Under the pieces are notes generated by a model. The model worked only from the letters and a program-made list of their open reading frames with translations, ran no database searches and had not been told where the DNA came from. Source: Roseburia sp. (GTDB lineage Bacteria; Bacillota; Clostridia; Lachnospirales; Lachnospiraceae). From it: 40,367 nucleotides of DNA. Location of the stretch: NCBI GenBank assembly GCA_023664685.1, contig JAMPFC010000019.1:1-40367 (forward strand), written 5' to 3'. Position numbers and translations under genes: made by a program. Of this stretch, positions 8,339 through 15,943 are shown piece by piece (position 1 is the first letter of the stretch; each line of letters opens with the position of its first letter).

Positions 8339-9316
8339 TTGCAGACGATCGCAGCGCAGATCAAATCGGGGGAATTATCCCGCTTTCATCTGCTTTACGG
8401 GGAAGAGCCATATATGGTTCGTTTTTATAAAAATAAATTAAAAACAATGCTTTCTGCGGAGGGCGACGACATGAACGCTTCTTTTTTTGAGGGAAATGCA
8501 GTGCCTCTCGATGAGGTGATGTCGCTCGGAAGTACGCTGCCTTTTTTTGCAGAAAAGCGCCTGATCCTCATGGAAAATACGGATTTGTTCAAGTCGGCGA
8601 ATGATGTGGCGGAGATGCTTGAGAGCTTCCCAGAGACTACACATGTAGTATTTGTGGAAAAAAATGTGGACAAGAGGAACCGCCTTTATAAATGGCTCCA
8701 GAAAAATGGATGTGTCACAGAATGCAAACAACAGCAGGAGAAGGAACTGGTTCCGTGGGCTGCCCGGTATCTGAAAGGACATGGAAAGAACATATCCCGC
8801 CATACGGTGGAGTATTTGATCTCGAAGGTTGGGTTCCAGATGGACACACTTGTAAATGAACTAGACAAGCTGATCGGCTACACCGGGGAGCGGACGGAGA
8901 TCAGCAAAGAGGATGTGGACGAAGTCTGCTCCGGCCAAGTGGTAGGAAAGATTTTTGACATGATCGATGCGGTGATCGCAGGGGAAAATGAGAGGGTGTT
9001 CCGTCTCTATGGCGATCTTTTGGAACTGAAAGAGCCGCCCCTCGTCATCTTGCATTTACTCGGACGCCATATCAACATTCTTCTCCAAGTGAAGGAGACC
9101 GGAAGCAGCCTGTCAGACCGGGAACTGGCGAAAAAGGTCGGAATCCCCTATTTTACAGTGGGTAAGTACAAGGGACAGGCAAAACATTTTTCCAAAAGAC
9201 AGTTATTGGAACTTTTAGAGGAACGGGCGGACTATGAGGAGCGCTTTAAGACAGGAAAGCTCGGCGAGAAACTGGTGGCAGAATTCTTTCTTGTAAAAGC
9301 ATTGACAAAATCATAA
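8339..9316 (+). CDS. holA: DNA polymerase III delta subunit (clamp-loader HolA)
   Basis: This 325-residue protein matches the Firmicute HolA/YqeN family. It has an N-terminal AAA+-like domain beginning QIKSGELSRFHLLYGEEPYM, the delta signature KLIGYTG near residue 180, and a C-terminal helical collar (GIPYFTVGKYKGQAKHFS). It works in the DNA polymerase III clamp loader, opening the beta ring for loading on primed DNA. The start is TTG at 8339: AGGAAAGGGGG sits 8 nt upstream, and no in-frame ATG fits the family N-terminus. A rare start codon plus the structured leader suggests controlled translation. In many relatives rpsT follows; here a tRNA-Ser follows instead. Confidence 0.9.
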   Translation: MQTIAAQIKSGELSRFHLLYGEEPYMVRFYKNKLKTMLSAEGDDMNASFFEGNAVPLDEVMSLGSTLPFFAEKRLILMENTDLFKSANDVAEMLESFPETTHVVFVEKNVDKRNRLYKWLQKNGCVTECKQQQEKELVPWAARYLKGHGKNISRHTVEYLISKVGFQMDTLVNELDKLIGYTGERTEISKEDVDEVCSGQVVGKIFDMIDAVIAGENERVFRLYGDLLELKEPPLVILHLLGRHINILLQVKETGSSLSDRELAKKVGIPYFTVGKYKGQAKHFSKRQLLELLEERADYEERFKTGKLGEKLVAEFFLVKALTKS

Positions 9317-9330
9317 AAAAATGGTAAAAA
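9302..9330 (+). promoter_or_regulatory. Promoter of tRNA-Ser, inside the 3' end of holA
   Basis: Consensus TTGACA at 9302-9307, a 17-nt spacer and TAAAAA at 9325-9330, about 32 nt before the tRNA. It overlaps the last codons of holA. Confidence 0.55.
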
Positions 9331-9361
9331 TAAAAGGATGGTGTTTTGATGCCATTCATCC

Positions 9362-9447
9362 GGAGACGTATCGAAGTGGTCATAACGAGAACGACTCGAA
9401 ATCGTTTTGCCTTCACGGGCACGTGGGTTCGAATCCCACCGTCTCCG
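9362..9447 (+). tRNA. tRNA-Ser (anticodon CGA)
   Basis: The acceptor stem is GGAGACG (9362-9368) with CGTCTCC (9440-9446) and discriminator G at 9447; CCA is not encoded. The anticodon arm is AACGA-CTCGAAA-TCGTT, giving anticodon CGA, which reads UCG. A long variable arm (about 9410-9421) and a T-arm GTGGG-TTCGAAT-CCCAC follow, as expected for a class II tRNA-Ser. Mobile-element remnants and a recombinase lie downstream, so this tRNA could be an integration site; I see no second copy of its 3' end in this window. Confidence 0.95.
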
Positions 9448-9512
9448 CTAGGTTGGGTGTGGGGGAGTATATTTTTACATTACAAGCTTCATAATTCTCA
9501 TAGGTAAGATAA

Positions 9513-9544
9513 AGGATCTTGATATAATGTCAAGGTTCTTTTTT
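9513..9544 (+). terminator. Rho-independent terminator after tRNA-Ser
   Basis: Arms AGGATCTTGA (9513-9522) and TCAAGGTTCT (9530-9539) form a 10-bp stem with two G-U pairs, followed by a run of T. Confidence 0.7.
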
Positions 9545-9594
9545 GTTTGGTTTTCCCTATTTTGTAAGTACATTATAATATACAGAATAAACAA

Positions 9595-9655
9595 ATATAG
9601 CGGACATATTTTGTATGTTTTGTATATAGTGGACATATTTGTTATGTGGTATACT
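9595..9655 (+). promoter_or_regulatory. Promoter with direct-repeat operator for the TA-like genes
   Basis: The 16-bp unit ATATAGYGGACATATT occurs at 9595-9610 and 9624-9639, 29 bp apart. The second copy overlaps the -35 area of an extended -10 promoter (TGG-TATACT, 9647-9655) that ends 25 nt before the first gene. Ribbon-helix-helix antitoxins bind such repeats and repress their own operon, which fits the next gene. Confidence 0.5.
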
Positions 9656-9680
9656 TTTAGAAATGGAAGGAGGCGGCAAC

Positions 9681-9872
9681 ATGGCATATACGGAGGCACA
9701 AAAGAAGGCCAGTATTAAATATATAACGGAAAAAACGGACGATATAAGGTTACGTGTTAAAAAACGATTAAAAGAAAAGTATAAAAGCGAAGCCGACAAA
9801 AGAGGCATAAGCATGACGCAATTTATCGTTGCGGCGGTTGATGAAAAAATGGAAAGAGAGGGCAAGGTATGA
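9681..9872 (+). CDS. Small ribbon-helix-helix (Arc/CopG-like) protein
   Basis: This 63-residue basic protein has a central strand-like segment (DDIRLRVKKRLKEKYKSEADKR) and a C-terminal helix (SMTQFIVAAVDEKMERE), which is the usual layout of RHH DNA-binding proteins. ATG 9681 follows the strong site GGAAGGAGG; the longer in-frame start at 9639 overlaps the promoter and is rejected. It overlaps the next gene by 4 nt (ATGA), so the two are translationally coupled. It probably represses the operon through the direct repeats upstream. It could also act as a second antitoxin. Confidence 0.7.
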   Translation: MAYTEAQKKASIKYITEKTDDIRLRVKKRLKEKYKSEADKRGISMTQFIVAAVDEKMEREGKV

Positions 9873-10087
9873 GCAACAAAGAAAGGGCGATACAGTTATT
9901 AGAGGACATCCCAGAAAGCAAGCTTTTTTTTGTCGTGGATATGCTAGAAAATCTGAAGGCATACGCCGGGGAAGAAATAGAGCCGGATGAGTGGGATTTA
10001 GAAATGATAGAGCGTGCAAAAAAAGAAAATGACGGTCAAGGTGTGCCGATCGAAACACTTGCCGCCGAGTTGGGTGTAACATTATGA
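9869..10087 (+). CDS. RelB-type antitoxin
   Basis: This 72-residue acidic protein begins with a helix (NKERAIQLLEDIPESKLFFVVDMLENL) and ends in an acidic tail, like antitoxins of RelBE/ParDE-type pairs. It overlaps both the RHH gene (4 nt) and the toxin gene (4 nt), which is typical of a toxin-antitoxin operon. Its job would be to bind and silence the RelE-type product, which is broken here, so the antitoxin may be left without a partner. Confidence 0.65.
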   Translation: MSNKERAIQLLEDIPESKLFFVVDMLENLKAYAGEEIEPDEWDLEMIERAKKENDGQGVPIETLAAELGVTL

Positions 10088-10337
10088 AGTATGATATTGT
10101 CATTCAAAAATCCGCCGAAAAGTTTCTGAGAAAGAAGAACACAAAAACGCAGGAAAGATTATTGAAAGCGATTTACAGACTGCCAGACGGAACGGACATT
10201 AAAAAATTAAAAGGTCATAGTCTTTACCGCTTGCGTATTGGTAATTACAGGGTTCTATATAGCACATTGATGACAGCGTGAAAATTATTGCTGTAGAAGA
10301 TATAGATAACCGTGGGGACGTCTACAAAAGAATTTAG
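10084..10337 (+). pseudogene. RelE/ParE-family toxin, frameshifted
   Basis: The first 60 residues match the RelE superfamily (YDIVIQKSAEKFLRKKN, LKGHSLYRLRIGNYRVLYS). After RVLYS near 10262 the frame shifts and stops at 10281. Two bases out of frame, the missing end is intact: DDSVKIIAVEDIDNRGDVYK, ending at the TAG at 10335-10337. One base lost or two gained explains this. The shortened protein lacks the last strand, which carries functional residues in this family, so it is probably inactive. A sequencing error is possible. Confidence 0.75.
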
Positions 10338-10429
10338 TAGAACACAGGGAACTGACATATATTTGCAGATGACGCAAGTAGAGTTAAAAGCGATGGCGGT
10401 GGTCATGATTACTTTATTCTCGCCTGCTC

Positions 10430-10738
10430 CATATCATAAGGTAGCTTTTTGAGAATCGAGGACATTACGGATAAATAATTCCATCTTATCTGTGATGTCT
10501 GTTTGGTATCCCTCTAGTTTCTTCCTTTAACTACTTCATAGATGCATGGAGTGCCTCAGAAAGACCTTCTAAGACCGGTTCCTTTGTGTTGTCGATTGTC
10601 CCTACCTCATAATGCGCAATTGTGGAAGTGGCTATACTATCTTTTCTGCGAAATAAGACTGTTTTAATCTCAACTCAACCATTCGCTGTTTTACCCCATT
10701 GCCGATCAGCTTGCGTAAGACAATTTGTAAGGAAGTGA
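10430..10738 (-). pseudogene. Decayed XRE-family regulator remnant
   Basis: Minus-strand fragments in shifting frames resemble an HTH_XRE protein: VKQRMVELRLKQSYFAEKI, then STIAHYEVGTIDN with EPVLEGLSEALHASM, then TDKMELFIRNVLDSQKATL. At least two frameshifts and stops separate them. Taken together they give the helix-turn-helix and a C-terminal tail of a small repressor. I see nothing else coding in 10338-10780. Confidence 0.4.
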
Positions 10739-10781
10739 ATCAATAACGGAAAGAGTAGTGCAAGTGTAATTATCACAATTT

Positions 10782-11184
10782 TTACTGATTAAAGCCTTTT
10801 GAAATTATACCCATAATATCTTCTAAATTATTAACCGGAACATATATTCCGTTATTTACACATTCATACATTTTTAATAATGATATCATAGATGTCTTAT
10901 CGCCATATCTAAATTTTGTTTTTTCTATTTTCTCTAATAATTACTTGTAAAAAATCTGAAATGAAGTGTTCTCCGACTTTATTTTTACCATTCCAATGTT
11001 TTATTTCGATGATGTAACTTTCTCCTTTATACCAAACTATTACATCTTTGCCACCATCTTTTGCTGATGGATTAAGTTGAACATCATAACCAAAATCGGA
11101 AAATACAGTTGCAATTATTCTTTCTAAGTCACGCCATTCAATTTCCATAAATTGTTCTGGATTTTGTGCAAGTACTCTTGCCAA
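10782..11184 (-). pseudogene. Mrr-like restriction endonuclease domain, truncated
   Basis: The reading frame 11184-10909 encodes a PD-(D/E)XK nuclease core: WRDLERIIATVFSDFGYDV, then the catalytic stretch DGGKDVIVW ... SYIIEIKHW (Asp, Glu-x-Lys). The frame stops after FLQVIIRENRK. In another frame, RYGDKTSMISLLKMYECVN to SKGFNQ ends at 10782 and looks like the family C-terminus, so an internal piece is missing. The N-terminus is also cut: ETRQLARVLAQ precedes it directly after a stop codon. Such proteins are type IV-like or Mrr-like nucleases; this copy is surely dead. Confidence 0.6.
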
Positions 11185-11278
11185 TTGTCTTGTTTCTCAT
11201 TACTGTGTGAATAACACCGTAGATTTTCGTTTATAATTGATTAGGATATTTAGTATATAAATGGAAAGGATGAGAGAG

Positions 11279-12127
11279 ATGAAAAAAATCATTACGGAAG
11301 AACTGTTGGAGCAGTACGAGACATATTTGTATGAGGAGGAGAAAAGACCTGCCACGATCAAGAAGTATGTTGCGGATGTGAGAAAGCTGCAGGCGTTTGC
11401 ACAGGGACAAGAGATTACCAAGAAGAGAATGATAGAATTTAAGGCGTATCTTATGGAGGAGAGACAGTATAAAGAGCGAAGTGTCAACTCCTTTTTGGTG
11501 GCGTCAAACTGTTTTTTGCAGTTTATGGGATGGAACGATGCGAAGGTAAGGCTGAACAGGATACAAAATGAGATATTTTGTCAAGAGGAGCGGTTTCTTA
11601 GTAAAGAAGAATACAAAAAGTTAGTGAGGACAGCCAAGCAGAGCGGAAAAGAGCGGCTAGCGATGATTCTGCAGACGATTGCAGCGACCGGGATGCGGAT
11701 CGGTGAGTTGAAATTTGTGACGGTAGAGGCGGTTAGGCGGGGATGCTTGGAAATCCGTAACAAAGGAAAATTCAGAAAAGTGCTGCTGCCGAAGCAATTA
11801 AAAATCAGCTTGATAAAATATGTAAAGAGCAGAGAAATTGAGAGTGGCATGGTATTCATCACAGTAAATGGCAGTGCGGTTGACAGAAGTAATATATGGC
11901 GGGAGATGAAAATGCTCTGTACGAAGGCAGGTGTCAGAGAGGAGAAAGTATTTCCTCACAACCTCCGGCACCTTTTTGCCAAATGCTTTTACGAACTGGA
12001 GAAGGATATTGCAAAACTGGCAGATGTTTTAGGTCATAGCAACATAGAGACGACGCGGATTTATATTAAGGAAACAGGAATCCGACATTTGCGGCAGTTA
12101 GAAAAAATGGGAATGGTTTTCGGATAA
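11279..12127 (+). CDS. Tyrosine-type site-specific recombinase
   Basis: This 282-residue integrase has an N-terminal SAM-like core-binding domain (about 1-95) and a C-terminal catalytic domain. The full catalytic set is visible: Arg140 (TGMRIGEL), His227 and Arg230 (PHNLRHLF), His253 (LGHSN) and nucleophile Tyr262 (TRIYIKE). The length is that of XerC/D-like or simple invertase-type recombinases, with no arm-binding domain as in lambda Int. ATG 11279 is preceded by AAAGGATGAGAG. One base after its stop lies the first of two oppositely oriented loxP-like sites, so the obvious inference is that it inverts the 12.15-12.33 kb segment. An alternative is that it is left over from an integrated element. 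Confidence 0.9.
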   Translation: MKKIITEELLEQYETYLYEEEKRPATIKKYVADVRKLQAFAQGQEITKKRMIEFKAYLMEERQYKERSVNSFLVASNCFLQFMGWNDAKVRLNRIQNEIFCQEERFLSKEEYKKLVRTAKQSGKERLAMILQTIAATGMRIGELKFVTVEAVRRGCLEIRNKGKFRKVLLPKQLKISLIKYVKSREIESGMVFITVNGSAVDRSNIWREMKMLCTKAGVREEKVFPHNLRHLFAKCFYELEKDIAKLADVLGHSNIETTRIYIKETGIRHLRQLEKMGMVFG

Positions 12128-12128
12128 T

Positions 12129-12153
12129 ACAACATATTTTTTATTATGTTGTT
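12129..12153 (+). repeat. Left recombination-like site (IR-L)
   Basis: Arm ACAACATA (12129-12136), asymmetric core TTTTTTAT (12137-12144), arm TATGTTGT (12145-12152). This is the layout of loxP- or FRT-type crossover sites. It is the exact reverse complement of 12329-12353 over 25 bp and begins 1 nt after the recombinase stop codon. Confidence 0.75.
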
Positions 12154-12183
12154 CTAGACTTTTTGAGCAAACCTACATATATG

Positions 12184-12212
12184 ATTCTACTACAAATTGC
12201 TTATGATAACAA
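12184..12212 (-). promoter_or_regulatory. Promoter inside the invertible segment, facing left
   Basis: On the minus strand, TTGTTA (12207-12212), a 17-nt spacer, then TAGAAT (12184-12189). As sequenced it reads into the 3' end of the recombinase gene, away from the operon. Confidence 0.5.
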
Positions 12213-12316
12213 GATATTTTTTATGAGGGGAGTGCAGACTTTGTGTGACGAGTATGATTCTACTCCCTTATTTTTCATGGAATGTCATAAAATTTCCATA
12301 AAAATCACAGAAATTA

Positions 12317-12366
12317 GCATTTTGGCAAAACAACATAATAAAAAATATGTTGTTTTGCCAAAATGC
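12317..12366. repeat. Extended palindrome around the right site
   Basis: Perfect 21-bp arms at 12317-12337 and 12346-12366 flank the 8-nt core ATAAAAAA. The inner 8 bp of each arm belongs to the recombination-like site; the outer GCATTTTGGCAAA/TTTGCCAAAATGC exists only at this end. There is no U-tract. Inversion would split the outer arms, so this long hairpin can form only in the present orientation. Confidence 0.7.
12329..12353 (-). repeat. Right recombination-like site (IR-R)
   Basis: Arm ACAACATA (12330-12337), core ATAAAAAA (12338-12345), arm TATGTTGT (12346-12353). The core is the reverse complement of the left-site core, so the two sites are oppositely oriented and recombination between them would invert the DNA between. 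Confidence 0.75.
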
Positions 12367-12443
12367 GGCTTGGTGCAAATGTTAGGATTACGGTAGGCGA
12401 CCAGTCAAAAAGTGAGTTAAAACGTACAAAAAAAGTGTCATTT

Positions 12444-12471
12444 TTTACATTTTCCTGAAAAAGAATATAGA
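12444..12471 (+). promoter_or_regulatory. Candidate fixed promoter of the kinase/FHA operon
   Basis: TTTACA (12444-12449), a 16-nt spacer, TATAGA (12466-12471), about 65 nt before ATG 12543. It lies outside the invertible segment. If it is active, the switch would modulate rather than fully control the operon. Confidence 0.4.
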
Positions 12472-12542
12472 AGGATTATACTGAGGGCAAAAGAAAATGA
12501 CATCGAGAGAACAGCAGGAAAAATGAAAGGAATGAATATAGG

Positions 12543-15194
12543 ATGAAGAGGAGAATTTTTAGCGCTGTTTTGATCATCGCTTTTATTGTCATGTCATTGA
12601 GCGGATGTGGGGAGGACGAGAAAGAATCGTCTGAAAATCGCCCGGTTACGGGAAGTGCGGTGTCATCATCCGAGAAGCCAAAGGCATCCTCCGAACCGGA
12701 ATATCTGTATGATGAGTTTATCAATTCCGAGGCTCCGGATACGAGCGAACTCGGAAAAGACGAGGGGACAGATGAAGAGGCAAAAGAAGTAGAGAATGAT
12801 ATTAAAAAAGTCGAAAAGGAATTAAAAACCGTAAAAAAAGAGTATCGGAAGAACGGTGTAGTTGAAGAAGGAGATGTTCACTCGTATTTATGGGCGGCAG
12901 AGGAAAAACTCGGAGAGTTATATGACAATGGCGAAATTGCGGATTATAAAGAAGGAAAAAACTGTATCGAGGTTACACTGAACTCCGGCGTGACATATAT
13001 CATATCTCCGGAAATCAAGGATTGCGATGCCGGTGGGTCGGGTACGAAGATTCAGGTGGCGACGTATCAGCCCTGTCGTTCGTCCCAGATCAAGGATAAA
13101 GTCCCGGTTCGGTATTTGGATAAGTTGGATGAAGGTGCGGAACTGGTAGCAGATCAGTTGGAACAATACGAATTTTACCGTGATGGCAGTGATTCGGATA
13201 ATGATTTCGAGGATGAAGAGGTGTCACTGGAGTCCATTCTGCGTTTTCAAAATTATAATCTTATCATGTGGCATGGGCATGGCGGCTATACGGATACCCT
13301 TGGTTCATATATGGTGGTTGGTGTTGAGGTGACAAAAGCCAACAATAAAAAGTATATGAAGGATTTGATAGCGGGGCGGCTGATCTGTATGGAATCCGGG
13401 TATTATGCGATCACGAGTGGTTTTATCGAAAAATATATTTCGGATGGGGCGCTGAAAAACAGCATCATTTATCTGGGAGCGTGTTGTAGCGGCGAAAGTG
13501 ACCTTTTGCCCCAGTCGTTTTTGGATAAGGGAGCGATGGCGGTATATGCCAACAGCGGAACGATAAATACCCAATACAATCTGTCAATGATTTATTCCGT
13601 GGCACAAGGACTGACGAGACAGTCAGGGACTGGCACCTACTATACGACAGAAGAGGCATTGGAATATGCAAAGGAAAAGAATGGTTCATATGACACTCAT
13701 GGTACGGAGACTAAACTGTATACCAATCCGGATAATGGGGTTGTGGCACTGGACTGGTATCAGGATTATGTCAAATCCGAGCGGGATGTGGTCATGGTAC
13801 TGGATGCGTCCGGCAGTATGTCAGGGGAACCGCTTAGGGAGACAAAAGAAGCAGCATCCAAATTTGTCGATACAGTACTGGAACAGGAGGCACGCATTGC
13901 ACTTGTTTCTTATGGCAGTTCTGCCAGTCTGCGAAACAACTTTTCAACACAAAAAGAGGCGCTGAACGAGAATATCAATGCACTGGATGATGAAGGGGGA
14001 ACGAATACATACGAGGCATTGCAAATGGCGGACCAAAAACTAGAACGAAGTTCGGCAAAGAAGAAGATCATTCTTCTGATGACCGACGGATTGCCTAACG
14101 AGGGAGAGATGGTCAATGGGAGTTACGAGGAGGCTCTGGTCCAATACTGCGAAGAAATGAAAAATAAGGGATATTACATATATACACTTGGATTTTTCTC
14201 ACAACTTTACGACGAAGATAAGGCGGTTCCGCAACAGATGCTGCAGGACATGGCGAGTCCGGGATGCCATTATGAGGTTCAGGATGCAAGTGATCTGGTA
14301 TATTTCTTTGACGACATCGCACAGCAGATCGGAGGAGCAGGTTATGTGTATATACGGATTGCGTGTCCGGTCGATGTCACGGTGTCAAAAGGCGGAGAGA
14401 CATTGTCGTCCTCCGAAGAGGAAAAAAATACGCGAACCTCGTTTGGAAGTCTGATGTTTGAGGGAGAGTCCGATGAAATCAAAGTGCTGCGGCTCAAGAG
14501 CGATGCGGCATATGATGTGGATATTCAGGGAACTGGCGATGGTACGATGGATTATGCCATCAGTTATATGGATGAGAATGGCGAATATTCTGATAAGAGG
14601 ACATTTTCCAAGATTCCGATTACGCCTGAGACGAAGATTGATACGAATACGGATGGGAGCGACAGTACGATCTTAGAGTTAGACAGCGATGGCGACGGAG
14701 AGGTTGATAAGACATATGAGGCAGGAGCCAATGAAGAGGGAAAAGAAGTCGAGAAAAAGAGTAATTGGATTCTCTATGTGGCGATCGGAGGTGGAAGTGC
14801 GGCACTGATCGCGGTTATTATCATTATCATTGTAGTTTGTAGAAAAAAGAAGAAGAAAAGCAGTAGTGATGACAGTCTCAAGCAGCCGGTGCTGATGCCG
14901 GCATTGATATGTATTCAGGGCGAGTATCAGGGAGGTGTGTTTGAGGTGCCTGCCGCATCGACGATTTCAATCGGAAGAGAAAACACCTGCAATATCATAT
15001 TAAGCCATCCGAAGATCAGCAGGATGCACTGCATGATTTATGCAAGTCCGGGCGGTGGGTATCAGGTCATGGATTACTCTTCCAACGGTACTTATGTGAA
15101 CGATATGCAGATTCCGAAAGGCACACCGTATTATGCGATGTCTGGACAGCTCATAACGATCGGCAAATCCGGCAACGTATTTCAGCTTAGATAA
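12543..15194 (+). CDS. Lipoprotein with caspase-like, VWA and FHA domains
   Basis: This 883-residue protein begins with a lipoprotein signal (lipobox LSGC, about residues 19-22), then an acidic and coiled-coil-prone stretch (about 70-130). Residues about 165-400 resemble a clan CD (caspase/CHAT) peptidase: His244 in IMWHGHGG and Cys314-Cys315 in LGACCSG are spaced like the family His-Cys dyad. A von Willebrand A domain follows, with MIDAS residues Asp421-x-Ser423-x-Ser425 and Asp515 (MTDG). One helix at about 742-766 and a basic stop-transfer (RKKKKK) lead to a C-terminal FHA domain with Arg812, Ser826 and SSNGTY. Predicted layout: protease-like and VWA domains outside, FHA inside. It is the first gene of the operon. 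Confidence 0.8.
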   Translation: MKRRIFSAVLIIAFIVMSLSGCGEDEKESSENRPVTGSAVSSSEKPKASSEPEYLYDEFINSEAPDTSELGKDEGTDEEAKEVENDIKKVEKELKTVKKEYRKNGVVEEGDVHSYLWAAEEKLGELYDNGEIADYKEGKNCIEVTLNSGVTYIISPEIKDCDAGGSGTKIQVATYQPCRSSQIKDKVPVRYLDKLDEGAELVADQLEQYEFYRDGSDSDNDFEDEEVSLESILRFQNYNLIMWHGHGGYTDTLGSYMVVGVEVTKANNKKYMKDLIAGRLICMESGYYAITSGFIEKYISDGALKNSIIYLGACCSGESDLLPQSFLDKGAMAVYANSGTINTQYNLSMIYSVAQGLTRQSGTGTYYTTEEALEYAKEKNGSYDTHGTETKLYTNPDNGVVALDWYQDYVKSERDVVMVLDASGSMSGEPLRETKEAASKFVDTVLEQEARIALVSYGSSASLRNNFSTQKEALNENINALDDEGGTNTYEALQMADQKLERSSAKKKIILLMTDGLPNEGEMVNGSYEEALVQYCEEMKNKGYYIYTLGFFSQLYDEDKAVPQQMLQDMASPGCHYEVQDASDLVYFFDDIAQQIGGAGYVYIRIACPVDVTVSKGGETLSSSEEEKNTRTSFGSLMFEGESDEIKVLRLKSDAAYDVDIQGTGDGTMDYAISYMDENGEYSDKRTFSKIPITPETKIDTNTDGSDSTILELDSDGDGEVDKTYEAGANEEGKEVEKKSNWILYVAIGGGSAALIAVIIIIIVVCRKKKKKSSSDDSLKQPVLMPALICIQGEYQGGVFEVPAASTISIGRENTCNIILSHPKISRMHCMIYASPGGGYQVMDYSSNGTYVNDMQIPKGTPYYAMSGQLITIGKSGNVFQLR

Positions 15195-15208
15195 AAGGAG
15201 GATGAAGG

Positions 15209-15928
15209 ATGGTAGATCTTTCTTATGATACATTGACGAACCGGGGGGAGAGGAGCATCAACGAAGACTCGTTGGGCGTGACCGTACTTCCAAACTCTGT
15301 GGTGTTCGTGCTGTGTGATGGGTTGGGCGGTCATGGCAACGGAGATGTCGCATCTTCCCATGTGGTGTCTATGATGGACTTCTGCATCAGACAGGGGATG
15401 ACAGTCGAGGAAAGTATCGTTCGTTCACAGCAGACGCTGTTAGAGCGTCAAAAAGCAGAACATCAAGAAGATTCGATGAAGACGACGTTGACGTGTCTGG
15501 AGATTTCCGGCGATACCGCGCAGTTTGTTCATGTGGGGGACTCTAGGATTTACTGGTTTGACAGAGGCAGATACCGTGCTCGGAGCCAAGACCACAGTGT
15601 GCCACAGATGCTTGTCAACAGTGGAGCGATCCGTGAAAAGGATATTCGTCATCATGAGGACAGAAGCCGCCTTCTTCGGGTCATGGGGACTGAGTGGAAT
15701 ACACCGAAATATCAGTTTGGCGAGAAAATCGCTCTGACAGCGGGTACTTCATTTTTGCTTTGCAGCGATGGGTTCTGGGAACTGATTGATGAAAAGATGA
15801 TGGCAAAACATCTGAAAAGATCAGAGACGCCGCAAGTATGGCTGCAGAAGATGGAGCAGGAAATCATAAAAAATGGCAGAGGAACCAATATGGATAATTA
15901 TTCGGCAATCGCCGTTTACATAAGATAG
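15209..15928 (+). CDS. PP2C-family Ser/Thr phosphatase
   Basis: This 239-residue soluble PPM phosphatase shows every core motif: RGERSINEDS, the metal site CDGLGGHGNGD, HVGDSRIYW, LLCSDGFWE and the final MDNYSAIAV. It removes phosphate from Ser/Thr using two Mn/Mg ions, so it should reverse the kinases encoded downstream. The start at ATG 15209 has AAAAGGAGG at ideal spacing, 14 nt after the previous stop. It has no membrane segment or extra domain. The operon encodes a second PP2C at 19740; the two are diverged, so they may serve different substrates. Confidence 0.93.
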   Translation: MVDLSYDTLTNRGERSINEDSLGVTVLPNSVVFVLCDGLGGHGNGDVASSHVVSMMDFCIRQGMTVEESIVRSQQTLLERQKAEHQEDSMKTTLTCLEISGDTAQFVHVGDSRIYWFDRGRYRARSQDHSVPQMLVNSGAIREKDIRHHEDRSRLLRVMGTEWNTPKYQFGEKIALTAGTSFLLCSDGFWELIDEKMMAKHLKRSETPQVWLQKMEQEIIKNGRGTNMDNYSAIAVYIR

Positions 15929-15943
15929 AAAAGAGGATTCGCT

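Larger units (their letters stand above)
12129..12353. other. Putative invertible DNA segment
   Basis: Two identical sites in opposite orientation bound 175 bp between a tyrosine recombinase and the 26-kb kinase/FHA operon. The interior contains a promoter facing left, a 12-bp direct repeat TATGATTCTACT (12180-12191 and 12253-12264; possible accessory sites), and a hairpin GGGAGT/ACTCCC (12228-12267). No gene is supported inside. Inversion would turn the internal promoter toward the operon, with its -10 at about 12293-12298. Switching itself is inference. Confidence 0.6.

Noticed and set aside
9362-12127. Integrated island bounded by a duplicated tRNA-Ser 3' end
   Set aside because: No second copy of the tRNA 3' end is found in the window, so the boundary cannot be shown.
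12317-12366. Ordinary rho-independent terminator
   Set aside because: There is no T-run on either side, and its centre is an exact inverted copy of the site at the recombinase end, so a recombination site fits better.
12163-12396. 77-codon frame across the invertible segment
   Set aside because: TTG start without ribosome binding site, runs through the right inverted site, no recognisable protein features.
12400-12424. LytTR-type binding repeats (CAGTCAAAA / GAGTTAAAA)
   Set aside because: Spacing is 12 bp from start to start, about one helical turn, rather than the roughly 21-22 bp known for LytTR sites, and the match is weak.
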